Origin: Gammaproteobacteria bacterium
GTDB taxonomy: Bacteria > Pseudomonadota > Gammaproteobacteria > JAJPIJ01
Direction: 5' to 3'
DNA length: 64,000 bases
Assembly (NCBI GenBank): GCA_021324815.1
Contig: JAJPIJ010000035.1
Location: forward strand, 1 to 64,000
Numbering within the stretch: the first letter of the stretch is position 1; every line of letters begins with the position of its first letter. The position numbers and the translations under genes are program-made. The notes under the pieces were generated by a model, which worked only from the letters and a program-made list of their open reading frames with translations, did not search any database and was not told where the DNA came from. Shown piece by piece: positions 1 to 7,956 of the stretch.

Positions 1-2
1 AC

Positions 3-77
3 AACCGGCAACGGTTGCACGAAACGCTCGACTATGTGAGCCCGGTGCGGTATGAAGAGCGGAGGGTTGTCTCTTAA
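3..77 (+). pseudogene. IS3-family transposase (OrfB), C-terminal end only
   Basis: The frame is open from the window edge and encodes 24 residues ending ...LHETLDYVSPVRYEERR...S before TAA at 75-77. The 'N-x-x-R-x-H-x-x-L-x-Y-x-S-P' pattern is the typical C-terminus of IS3-family DDE transposases (rve domain). Only the tail lies in the window, so whether the element is intact upstream cannot be judged. It points toward the end of the ehr-like operon, whose last stop codon lies 55 bp further on. Confidence 0.8.
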
Positions 78-81
78 CTAC

Positions 82-107
82 GTGTCCGTGGAAACGGGTA
101 CACCTCA
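82..107 (+). mobile_element. Probable right end of the IS3-family element
   Basis: Just after the transposase stop comes a stretch starting GTGTCCGTGGAAACGGG and ending ACCTCA, which looks like an IS3-family terminal inverted repeat (CA at the outer end). The left end is outside the window, so the repeat cannot be paired. Chromosomal sequence would then resume near 108, about 25 bp downstream of the ehr-like operon. Confidence 0.5.
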
Positions 108-131
108 GAGACCTTTTCATCAATCAGCTAA

Positions 132-644
132 TCAACGTTTTGAGGATATCGCGGTCAGAATGCCCTGCATGATCGCCACGGGCGTTGGCGGGCAGCCGGG
201 GACGGCCACATCCACCGGAATGACGTTCGCCACGCGCCCGCAACTGGCGTAGCTCTCGCCAAAGATGCCCCCGGTGCAGCCGCAATCCCCAATCGCCACC
301 ACCAGCTTCGGCTCCGGTGTGGCGTCGTAGGTGCGCCTGAGCGCCTCCTCCATGTGACGCGAGACCGGCCCCGTCACCAGCAGCAGGTCCGCGTGCCTGG
401 GGCTCGCGACAAACTTGATACCCAGCCGTTCCAGGTTGTAATAGGGGCCGTTGCAGGCGTGGATCTCAAGCTCGCAGCCGTTGCATGAGCCCGCGTCCAC
501 GTGGCGGATGGCGAGCGAGCGGCCGAAATGCCGGGCGATGGCCACGGGCAGCCGCTGTTCGATCTGCCGCAGCGCCTCGTCGGTCGGCGGCGCCGGCTCG
601 CTGACGATGCCGACCTTCACGACTTTCTTCAGCAATTCATACAT
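132..644 (-). CDS. Ehr/hydrogenase-4-like small subunit (NuoB/HyfI family)
   Basis: A 170-aa protein of the NuoB/HycG/HyfI family, which carries the N2-type [4Fe-4S] cluster at the junction between peripheral and membrane arms. The cluster ligands are all visible: SCNGCE near residue 54, GDCGCTGG near 119 and PGCPP near 150. It is the last gene of a six-gene run ordered like hyfBCEFGI and starts 3 bp after the large-subunit stop, so it is surely co-transcribed. With its iron-sulfur site intact, electron transfer is plausible even though the partner large subunit lacks the Ni-Fe ligands. A NuoB of true complex I is excluded by the neighbours (no NuoEFG). Confidence 0.9.
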   Translation of the reverse strand: MYELLKKVVKVGIVSEPAPPTDEALRQIEQRLPVAIARHFGRSLAIRHVDAGSCNGCELEIHACNGPYYNLERLGIKFVASPRHADLLLVTGPVSRHMEEALRRTYDATPEPKLVVAIGDCGCTGGIFGESYASCGRVANVIPVDVAVPGCPPTPVAIMQGILTAISSKR

Positions 645-647
645 GCG

Positions 648-2267
648 CTAGAGGTCCTGTCCGCTGTAGCTCAAGTTGAACGATTTGTTGATCAACGGAA
701 AGTCCGGGACGATGTTGCCGAGCACCGCGCGCTCCAAGAGCGGCCAGTTCTGCCACGACGGATCGTGCGGATGCAGCCGGTGGATGCGATTGCCCTCCGC
801 CGTGTCGAGCGCGATCAACACCTCACCGCGCCAGCCCTCGACCCAGCCGACGCCACGCCGCCCGGCCGGGCAGTCTCCAATGGGAACACGAATATCTCCG
901 GCCGACAGCATCGCAACCAGCGCCTGCACCAGCCGCATCGATTCATACAATTCGTCAAAACGCACCGAAACGCGGGCGGCGACGTCGCCGCGCGTGTGCG
1001 AGGCCATCCGCACGCCGGCCTGCCGCCACGGCGGGACGGGATGGTCAACCCGCAGGTCGTGCCGGATGCCGCTGGCGCGGCCGGCAAACCCGGTCAGGTC
1101 CAGCTTCTCGGCCAGCGCGGGCAGGATCTGGCCCGTCATGATGAAGCGATCCTGCATGCCGGCGTGGTCGTCATAAATCGAGCGCAGTGTTTCGACCTCG
1201 CTTCGCAGCCGTTCGATGAATCCGTTGAGCCGCGCCGCCTGTTCCGGCGTGAGATCGCGGGCGACGCCGCCCGGCACGATCAGGTCCATGAGGTAGCGGT
1301 GGCCGAAAAGCGCGGCGTGCAGCCGCAGCAAATCCTCCTTCAGCCGCCAGAACTGGAAGAATCCGAACGCCAGCGCCACGTCGTTGCCGAGGTAGCCGAG
1401 ATCGCCCAGGTGATTGGCGATCCGTTCAAGCTCCAGCAGGATTCCGCGCAGCACCAGGGCGCGCGGCGGCGGTTCGACGCCGGCGGCGCCCTCGACCGCC
1501 ATGGCATAGGCCCAGGCGTAGGCCACCGTGGAATCGCCGGAGATGCGTCCCGCGAGCCTGGCGGCGTCAAGGAGCGTCAACTGCTCGAAGCGTTTTTCGA
1601 TGCCCTTGTGCTTGTAGCCCAGCCGCTCCTCCAGCCGCAGAATTTTTTCGCCCACGATCGAGAAGCGGAAATGCCCCGGCTCGATGGTGCCGGCGTGCAC
1701 CGGCCCGACCGGGATTTCGTGCACGCCCTCTCCCTCCACCCTGACGAACGGATAGCGGTCCTCGGACTTGGGGAAGCCGCCGGCGATGTCGAATTCCTTG
1801 CGCAACGGGAACACGCCGCCCGGCCAGGCGCGATGCCGCAGCCACTTGCGGTGATCGGGACTGTCGTGCGCGTGGATGCCGGTGAGATCGTAGGCGGCCC
1901 GCTGCATGCGGCTGGCGCAGGGGTAGATGTCGGCGATACTTGGATAGCGCGGGTGTTCGCGCGGCAGCGCCACCGTGAGCCACAGCAGCCCCGACGGCAA
2001 CGCCAGCGCCAGGTGCAGCGCGTAGCCCGCGCCGCGCGGCGTTTCGTCGCTGCCCCACAGCGCGACCAACCGTGCCTTCTGCGCGCGGGCCTGCTGGCAC
2101 ACGTCGCGCAGAGCGGCCACCGCGAGTGATGCACAATAGGCCGGCATAGCCCCCGCAAGCGGCTGAACGTCAGCGGGCAGCTCGATGATCCGCATGGTTT
2201 CCAAGGCCACGCTCTGCAGATGGCTGAACAAGAACTGGACATCAGTGGGCAACTCGGTGATTCGCAT
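648..2267 (-). CDS. Ehr-type large subunit (30-kDa/49-kDa fusion, HyfG-like) lacking Ni-Fe cysteines
   Basis: 539 aa. The first roughly 180 residues resemble the complex I 30-kDa subunit (NuoC) and the rest the 49-kDa/hydrogenase large subunit, as in HycE/HyfG. Group 4 [NiFe] hydrogenases have a CxxC motif after 'ER' and a C-terminal DPCxxC. Here the corresponding stretches read LAGRISGDSTVAYA and DPSWQNWP, with no cysteine in either. It therefore cannot bind a Ni-Fe centre and fits the energy-converting hydrogenase-related (Ehr) class, whose substrate is unknown. The start at 2267 follows a GAGG-type ribosome site. The 5' end carries a near-duplicate (MRI-x-ELP-x-DVQ at residues 1 and 25), so a second start at 2195 is possible. 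Confidence 0.88.
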   Translation of the reverse strand: MRITELPTDVQFLFSHLQSVALETMRIIELPADVQPLAGAMPAYCASLAVAALRDVCQQARAQKARLVALWGSDETPRGAGYALHLALALPSGLLWLTVALPREHPRYPSIADIYPCASRMQRAAYDLTGIHAHDSPDHRKWLRHRAWPGGVFPLRKEFDIAGGFPKSEDRYPFVRVEGEGVHEIPVGPVHAGTIEPGHFRFSIVGEKILRLEERLGYKHKGIEKRFEQLTLLDAARLAGRISGDSTVAYAWAYAMAVEGAAGVEPPPRALVLRGILLELERIANHLGDLGYLGNDVALAFGFFQFWRLKEDLLRLHAALFGHRYLMDLIVPGGVARDLTPEQAARLNGFIERLRSEVETLRSIYDDHAGMQDRFIMTGQILPALAEKLDLTGFAGRASGIRHDLRVDHPVPPWRQAGVRMASHTRGDVAARVSVRFDELYESMRLVQALVAMLSAGDIRVPIGDCPAGRRGVGWVEGWRGEVLIALDTAEGNRIHRLHPHDPSWQNWPLLERAVLGNIVPDFPLINKSFNLSYSGQDL

Positions 2268-2274
2268 GAGGTCC

Positions 2275-3723
2275 TCAGCCGATCAGCGCCGCCGCCTGCC
2301 GGTACCACGCGATGAGGTACGGCGGAATGTAGAGGCCGAGCATGAGCACGATCGCCAGATGCACGAACACGGGCACGAGAGCCGGCGGATGCGGCAGGCG
2401 GCGCGCGCTGGTCTCGCCGAACACCATGGGCTGCACCTTGCCGAAGATCGCCGCGAACGCGACGCCGAGCGCGATGAGCAGGAACGGCGTCGCCCATGGA
2501 TGCTCGTGCATGGCGGTGGTGAGCACCATGAATTCGCTGGTGAAAACGCCGAAGGGCGGCATGCCGAGGATGGCGAGGCTGCCGACGGCGAGCCCCCAGC
2601 CGACGGTCGGGTTGGTCTCGATCAGCCCGCGGATGTCGGCCATGTTCTGCGTGCCGGTCTTCTGCGCGGCGTGGCCGACGGTGAAGAAGATCGCGCTCTT
2701 GGTGAGCGAGTGCACGGTCATGTGCAGCAGGCCCGCGAACGCCGCCACCGCGCCGCCCATGCCGAAGGCGAAGGTCATGATGCCCATGTGCTCGATCGAG
2801 GAGTATGCGAACATGCGCTTGATGTCCTTCTGCCGCGACAGGAAGAACGCCGCCACCACCACCGACAAAAGCCCGAAGCCCATCATCAGCGCGCCGGAAA
2901 AATTGCGCCCCAGCGCGCCGTCCACCAGCACCTTGCTGCGCACCACCGCGTACAGCGCCACGTTGAGCAGCAGCCCGGAGAGCACCGCCGAAACCGGCGT
3001 GGGGCCCTCGGCGTGCGCGTCCGGCAGCCAGTTGTGCAGCGGCACCAGTCCCACCTTGGTGCCGAATCCCACCAGCAGGAACACGAACGACAGCGACAGC
3101 ACGGTGGGTTCGAGCTCGGTGCGCACGTCGAAGAGGCGCGTCCACAGGAGCGAGGTGCCGCCGGGACCCAGCACCTTCTCCGCGGCGAAGTAGAGCAGGA
3201 TGACGCCGAACAGCGCCTGCGCGATGCCCACCGAGCAGAGAATGAAATATTTCCACGCCGCCTCCAGGCTCGCCGGCGTGCGGTACAGGCTCACCAGCAG
3301 CACCGTCGACAGCGTCGCGCCCTCCATCGCCACCCACATGATCCCGACGTTGTTGGACAGCAGGCACAGCAACATGGTGAAGGTGAACAACTGGTACATG
3401 CTGTGGTAGAGTCGCAGGCGGGCCGGATTCAACCGCCCGTGATGCGCCTCGATGCGCATGTAGGGACGCGAAAACAGCGCCGTGGTGAAGGCCACGAAGG
3501 CGGTGAGCGCGACGAGAAAGACGTTGAACGAATCGACGAAGAACTGCGCCTGCATCGCCGTCAGCGGGCCGCGGGCGATGACACGGACCGTGAGCAAGGC
3601 CGCGGCCGCGAAGGTGACGAGGCTCATCACGGCGTTCAGCTCCGGCGCGAAGCGCCGATGACCCGCAAGCGCGAGCAGCAGGCAGCCGATCAGCGGCGCG
3701 CTCAGGACGAGGGCCAGTTCCAT
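2275..3723 (-). CDS. Ehr/hydrogenase-4-like antiporter subunit (HyfF/NuoN-like)
   Basis: 482-aa polytopic membrane protein of the Mrp-antiporter/NuoL-M-N family, expected to form one proton- or cation-translocating module. The signature LHNWLPDAH...PTPVSA follows a conserved lysine in GFGTKVG, as in HyfF and NuoM/N. The ATG at 3723 is chosen because a strong GGAGGAATGAG ribosome site precedes it and the upstream gene stops at 3725, one base away. A longer frame starting upstream would overlap hyfE-like coding sequence and adds a non-membrane leader. Confidence 0.9.
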   Translation of the reverse strand: MELALVLSAPLIGCLLLALAGHRRFAPELNAVMSLVTFAAAALLTVRVIARGPLTAMQAQFFVDSFNVFLVALTAFVAFTTALFSRPYMRIEAHHGRLNPARLRLYHSMYQLFTFTMLLCLLSNNVGIMWVAMEGATLSTVLLVSLYRTPASLEAAWKYFILCSVGIAQALFGVILLYFAAEKVLGPGGTSLLWTRLFDVRTELEPTVLSLSFVFLLVGFGTKVGLVPLHNWLPDAHAEGPTPVSAVLSGLLLNVALYAVVRSKVLVDGALGRNFSGALMMGFGLLSVVVAAFFLSRQKDIKRMFAYSSIEHMGIMTFAFGMGGAVAAFAGLLHMTVHSLTKSAIFFTVGHAAQKTGTQNMADIRGLIETNPTVGWGLAVGSLAILGMPPFGVFTSEFMVLTTAMHEHPWATPFLLIALGVAFAAIFGKVQPMVFGETSARRLPHPPALVPVFVHLAIVLMLGLYIPPYLIAWYRQAAALIG

Positions 3724-3724
3724 C

Positions 3725-4387
3725 TCATTCCTCCTTGAGCTTTTCCATGTGGCGGATGTCGAGCGAGTCGAACTGCTCGCGGATGTGGAAGAAGAAGATG
3801 CCAAAGATGAAGGTGCCGACCAGCACGTCCAGCGCGACGCCGAGCTCGACCACGAGCGGCATGCCGTAGGTGGCGCTGGTGGCGGCGAAGAACAGGCCGT
3901 TCTCCATCGCCAGAAAGCCGATCACCTGCGGCACCGCCTTGCGCCGCACGATCATCATGAGAAAGGAGATCAGGATGCTGGCCATCGCGATGCCCAGCGT
4001 CGAGCGCGTGAACGTGCCGGCCATGTGAGAAATCGGCGCCGCCAGGGCGAAGGCGAAGATCACGAGCCCGATGCCGATCAGCATGGTGGCCGGGATGTTG
4101 ATCAGCGTCTCCACGTCCCAACGCACGAACAGCCGGTCGATGAGCCGGTGCAGCGCCCAGGGGATCAGCATGACCTTGAGCAGCACGGTGAGCCCGGCGG
4201 AGAAATAGAGATGGGGCTGGCCGGTGGTGTGCGCGACGATCGCGGTCGAGGCGGCAAGCGCCGCGCCCTGCCAGGCGAACAGCTTGATGAGCGTGAGCAC
4301 CCGCCGCTGCGACAACATGGCAAATGAGATCAGCAGCAGGATGGCCGCCAAGAGGCTCACAAACTGGCCGATGAGCGTCTGGTCCAT
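3725..4387 (-). CDS. Ehr/hydrogenase-4-like membrane subunit HyfE-like
   Basis: 220 aa, about six hydrophobic helices, matching HyfE in size, position and the charged C-terminal helix (IREQFDSLDIRHMEKLKEE). HyfE covers the ground of NuoJ-NuoK in the membrane arm: its middle segment IGFLAMENGLFFAA has the buried glutamate seen in NuoK-type proteins. It sits between hyfC-like and hyfF-like, with 1-bp gaps on both sides. Confidence 0.85.
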   Translation of the reverse strand: MDQTLIGQFVSLLAAILLLISFAMLSQRRVLTLIKLFAWQGAALAASTAIVAHTTGQPHLYFSAGLTVLLKVMLIPWALHRLIDRLFVRWDVETLINIPATMLIGIGLVIFAFALAAPISHMAGTFTRSTLGIAMASILISFLMMIVRRKAVPQVIGFLAMENGLFFAATSATYGMPLVVELGVALDVLVGTFIFGIFFFHIREQFDSLDIRHMEKLKEE

Positions 4388-4388
4388 C

Positions 4389-5339
4389 TCAGGCCCGCGT
4401 CAGGAAGTGGGTCAGCATGCCGAGCACCGCCAGCAGAAACGCGCTCGACAGGAACTCCGGGGCGAGGAACAGCCGCAGCTTGGCGAACAGCGTTTCAATC
4501 AGCGCAAGGCCGGCGCCGCCGGCGGCGAGTTTCACCAGCAACGCCGCGATCGCCAGCGGCAGCGCCGGCCAGTCGCCGGCCCCGGCGATGCCCCAGGGCA
4601 GGAACAGGGCGATGCCGATGGTCATGTAGGCGAACAGCTTGATCGCCATCGCCCACTCGATCAGCGCCAGGTGGCGCGCGGAATATTCGAGGATCATCGC
4701 CTCGTGCACCATGGTGAGCTCGAGATGCGTGGCCGGATTGTCGATCGGTATGCGGGCGTTCTCGGCCAGCAACACCATGAGGAAGGCGGCGGCGGCGAAG
4801 GCCAGACCGGGGTGGATGGCGAATTCACGGTGCGCCAGCGTGTCGACGATGGTGGTGAGCTGGGTCGAGCCGGAGATGAAGGCGGCGGTGAACAACGTCA
4901 TCAGCATCGCCGGCTCGGCGAGAAAGCCGATGAGCATCTCGCGCCGCGCGCCCAGGCCCCCGAACGAGGTGCCGGTGTCCATGGCCGCCAGCGCCGAGAA
5001 CACGCGCGCCAGCGCGAACACCCCGACGAGCGCGATGATGTCGGCGGCGGGCGTGAACGGCAGGCCGGTGGCGAGCACGGGCACGATGCCGGCGGCCAGC
5101 CACATGCAGCCGAACAGGATGTAGGGCGTCAGGTGAAACAGCCGCGAGGCGTTGTGCGCGATCACGGCATCCTTGTGGAACAGCTTCGCCAGCGTGTAAT
5201 ACGGCAGCAGGATCGACGGCGCCGAGCGGTTCTGCAGCCAGGCGCGGCACTGGTTGACCCAGCCCGTCAGCAGCGGCGCGGCGATCACCACGAACACCGA
5301 TTGCAGGATCTGGAACGCGATGGCGGCCTGCTGGCTCAT
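4389..5339 (-). CDS. Ehr/hydrogenase-4-like membrane subunit HyfC (NuoH-like)
   Basis: 316 aa, around eight transmembrane helices, NuoH/HycD/HyfC family: the subunit linking the NuoB/NuoD-like peripheral arm to the pump modules. Recognisable features are the N-terminal GWVNQCRAWLQNRSAPS loop, the acidic ENARIPIDNPATHLELTMVHE loop (written here only as its ends ENARIP...MVHE) near residue 200, and the C-terminal hydrophobic tail. The start ATG at 5339 overlaps the hyfB-like stop in an ATGA, which argues against the longer open frame that reads back into hyfB. Confidence 0.9.
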   Translation of the reverse strand: MSQQAAIAFQILQSVFVVIAAPLLTGWVNQCRAWLQNRSAPSILLPYYTLAKLFHKDAVIAHNASRLFHLTPYILFGCMWLAAGIVPVLATGLPFTPAADIIALVGVFALARVFSALAAMDTGTSFGGLGARREMLIGFLAEPAMLMTLFTAAFISGSTQLTTIVDTLAHREFAIHPGLAFAAAAFLMVLLAENARIPIDNPATHLELTMVHEAMILEYSARHLALIEWAMAIKLFAYMTIGIALFLPWGIAGAGDWPALPLAIAALLVKLAAGGAGLALIETLFAKLRLFLAPEFLSSAFLLAVLGMLTHFLTRA

Positions 5340-7354
5340 CGCACGAACACCAGGAGCGCGATCAGGGTGAGAAAGCTGTACATGAGGTAGATGCTGATCC
5401 GGCCCTGCTGCAGGAGCGCGATTTTGGACGAGGCGAACTCGGCCAGCCGGGCCACCGGCAGGTACAGCCAGCGCCAGTGGCGATCCTCGATCTTGAGCGA
5501 GTACCGGGGCGCGGCGTCGTCGGGCCCGGGCAGGTGCCGCTGCATCAGGTAGACCGGGCCGAAGACGTGCCGGATCGGCTGGCCGAAGGCGTCGGCGCTG
5601 TCCTGCATGCGCGGCGTCTGTTCCGGAAAACCACAGTCCCAGGGATCGGCATGGCGTATGCGTCCGTGATAAAAGCGGCGCACCAGGAAAAACGTCAGCA
5701 GCGTCACCGAGAAGATCACGACGAGGAAGATGATGGGCGAGTAGCTCGCCTGCGCCGGCGCCGTGGGCACCAGCCACAGCCAGTTCGATTGCAGCGCGGC
5801 GTCGGACAATCCCGCCCTCGTGATCGAGACGCTGACGCGGTTCAACGTCAGCAGCAGCGTGACCGGGAACAGGCCGAGGATGCAACAGCCGGCGGCGAGC
5901 CAGGCCATGCCGCAGCGCTCCCAGCCGCCGGCGTCGCCGCCGGCAGCCGCGGCATGGGCCGCGTGCCTGGCCTCGCGCGGCCGGCCGAGAAAGGCGATGC
6001 CGTAGACCTTCACGAAACACATCGCGGTGAGCGCGCCGGCGAGCGCGAGCGTGGCGGCGAACAGCGGCAGCAGGCTGCGCACGCTGTCGTTTTGCAGGAT
6101 CGGCGCCTGCAACGCGGTCTGGAAGGTGAGCCATTCCGACACGAAGCCGTTAAGCGGCGGCAGCGCCGAGATGGCGAGCGCGCCGACGAGGAAGTAGAAG
6201 GCCGTCTGCGGCATGCCGTGGATCAACCCGCCCATGTGATTCAGGTTGCGCTGACCCGTGGAATGGAGGATCGAGCCGGCGCCGAGAAACAGCAGGCCTT
6301 TGAACACCGCGTGGTTGAGCGTGTGATAGAGCGCGGCAATGAGGCCGAGGGCGCCGGCCGCGCCGTGGCCCGAGCCGATGAACACCATCGACATGCCGAG
6401 CCCGAGCAGGATGATGCCGATGTTCTCGACGGAGTGGTAGGCCAGCAGCCGCTTGAGATCATGCTGCATCAGCGCGTAGAGCACGCCGAACAGCGTCGTC
6501 CCGGCGCCGATCGCGAGCACCCCCATGCCCCACTCCCAGCGCACGCCGCCGATGAGATCGTAGATCACGCGCACCATGCCGTAGATGGCGGTCTTCAGCA
6601 TGACGCCGCTCATCAGCGCCGAGACCGGCGAGGGCGCCGCCGGGTGCGCCTCGGGCAGCCAGGCGTGCAGCGGGATCATGCCGGCCTTGGCGCCGAAGCC
6701 GAAGAACGCCAGCAGGAACGCCACGCTTGACCACTGCGGCGTAAGCCGGGCGGCGCGCAGCGCCTCGAAGGTGTAATCGCCGTGGCCGCCGTTCATGACG
6801 CCGAAGCAGAGCAGGATGGAGATGGCGCCCAGGTGGGCGATGAGCAGGTACAGAAACCCGGCGCTGCGGTTCGCCGGCAGCTTGTGATCGGTGATGACCA
6901 GAAAATAGGAGGACAGCGCCATCGTCTCCCACGCCACCATGAACAGGTAGGCGTCGTCGGCCAGGATGACAAATGCCATGCTGGCGAGGAAGACGTGATA
7001 TTGCAGGCAGATGAGCGCCAGCCGGCCGCCGGTCTCCTCGCGAAAATAGCCCGCGGCGTACACGGAGATGCCGGCCGACACGCCGCCGAGCAGCATCAGG
7101 AAAAATCCCGCCAGCGGATCGAGCCGCAGGTGAAAGGGCAGATCGGGCAGGCCGAGCGGCAGCGTCAGCTGCTCGGCCGGCTGCCACACCGCCATGAGGC
7201 CGAGGACCGCGATCGCAAGGCCGCCGAGCGCGCCCAGCAGGAACAACCCCCGCGCCGCGCCGCGCCGGGGAATCATCACACCGAGCAGCCCCGCCGCGAG
7301 CCAGCCCAGAGCGGCACCGACCACCAGGGTGATCAATGGAAGGGACGACGACAT
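5336..7354 (-). CDS. Ehr/hydrogenase-4-like antiporter subunit HyfB (NuoL-like)
   Basis: 672 aa with about 16 hydrophobic segments and the family signature GFGAKAG...LHAWLPEAH..APSPVSA near residues 235-262. As in HyfB, a C-terminal extension follows the antiporter core and ends in a final helix. It is the first gene of the six-gene operon, so transcription should start between 7355 and about 7530. With the HyfF-like subunit this gives two antiporter-type modules. No hyfA/hyfH ferredoxin-like genes, formate dehydrogenase or hydrogenase maturation genes are adjacent. Confidence 0.9.
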   Translation of the reverse strand: MSSSLPLITLVVGAALGWLAAGLLGVMIPRRGAARGLFLLGALGGLAIAVLGLMAVWQPAEQLTLPLGLPDLPFHLRLDPLAGFFLMLLGGVSAGISVYAAGYFREETGGRLALICLQYHVFLASMAFVILADDAYLFMVAWETMALSSYFLVITDHKLPANRSAGFLYLLIAHLGAISILLCFGVMNGGHGDYTFEALRAARLTPQWSSVAFLLAFFGFGAKAGMIPLHAWLPEAHPAAPSPVSALMSGVMLKTAIYGMVRVIYDLIGGVRWEWGMGVLAIGAGTTLFGVLYALMQHDLKRLLAYHSVENIGIILLGLGMSMVFIGSGHGAAGALGLIAALYHTLNHAVFKGLLFLGAGSILHSTGQRNLNHMGGLIHGMPQTAFYFLVGALAISALPPLNGFVSEWLTFQTALQAPILQNDSVRSLLPLFAATLALAGALTAMCFVKVYGIAFLGRPREARHAAHAAAAGGDAGGWERCGMAWLAAGCCILGLFPVTLLLTLNRVSVSITRAGLSDAALQSNWLWLVPTAPAQASYSPIIFLVVIFSVTLLTFFLVRRFYHGRIRHADPWDCGFPEQTPRMQDSADAFGQPIRHVFGPVYLMQRHLPGPDDAAPRYSLKIEDRHWRWLYLPVARLAEFASSKIALLQQGRISIYLMYSFLTLIALLVFVR

Positions 7355-7511
7355 CTTCAGCAGAGCGGCCCGCCGTCAGGAAAGATCGGCGGCAGTGATC
7401 CGGTTTCTGGCTGGAGGATGAAAACCGCGCGGTGGCCTGTCAGGGCATGGCGGTGACAGGGCCGCATGTCGGGGGGAGTGGAATCTTTGGATGAATCGGG
7501 CATCTCCGTGG

Positions 7512-7523
7512 GTCAATATTGAC
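7512..7523. promoter_or_regulatory. Perfect 12-bp dyad upstream of the ehr-like operon
   Basis: GTCAATATTGAC is perfectly self-complementary and lies between the HIT-protein stop (7530) and the first ehr-like gene (start 7354). It could be an operator for the operon. The rest of 7355-7511 shows no clear -35/-10 pair. This is a pattern observation only. Confidence 0.3.
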
Positions 7524-7529
7524 ACATTT

Positions 7530-7871
7530 TCAACCCGGCGGCCAGGTGAACGGGCGCCCGCCGAGGATGTGGATGTGCAGATGAAACACCGTCTGGCCCG
7601 CGCCCTCGCCGTTGTTCACCACCAGCCGGTAGGCGTCGCCGTAGCCTTGATCCCTGGCGATTTTCGCGGCCGTCAGCATCATGTGACCGAGCACCGTTCG
7701 ATCCTCCGCGGTGGCGTCCGCCAGTCTGGCGATGGGCTTCTTCGGAACGATGAGGATGTGCATCGGCGCGCGCGGCGCGACGTCGTGGAACGCCAGGCAC
7801 AAATCATCCTCATGCACGATCTTCGCCGGGATTTCCCGGTCGATGATCTTGGCAAATATCGTCTTGGCCAT
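7530..7871 (-). CDS. HIT-family nucleotide-binding protein (HinT type)
   Basis: 113 aa, the usual length for a HinT purine nucleoside phosphoramidase. The catalytic histidine triad reads HLHIHILGG near residue 97, and the N-terminal IFAKIIDREIPAKIV is typical of the PKCI/HINT subgroup. The start at 7871 is preceded by GGAGG. It lies 85 bp downstream of sat, same strand, and may be co-transcribed with it. Cytoplasmic. Confidence 0.93.
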   Translation of the reverse strand: MAKTIFAKIIDREIPAKIVHEDDLCLAFHDVAPRAPMHILIVPKKPIARLADATAEDRTVLGHMMLTAAKIARDQGYGDAYRLVVNNGEGAGQTVFHLHIHILGGRPFTWPPG

Positions 7872-7956
7872 GACACACCTCCGTCATCCATTCATCCCGA
7901 GCAGCCCGTGTGCGGGCATATCGAAGGACGAACGGTGAAATATGGTCGTTGTCTCT

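Noticed and set aside
501-2129. Long open frame on the plus strand opposite the Ehr large subunit
   Set aside because: Antisense shadow of a GC-rich gene; low-complexity Arg/Gln/His composition and no family resemblance.
132-7354. Reading the hyf-like operon as a working hydrogenase-4 or formate hydrogenlyase
   Set aside because: The large subunit has no Ni-Fe-binding cysteines, and there are no maturation or formate dehydrogenase genes.
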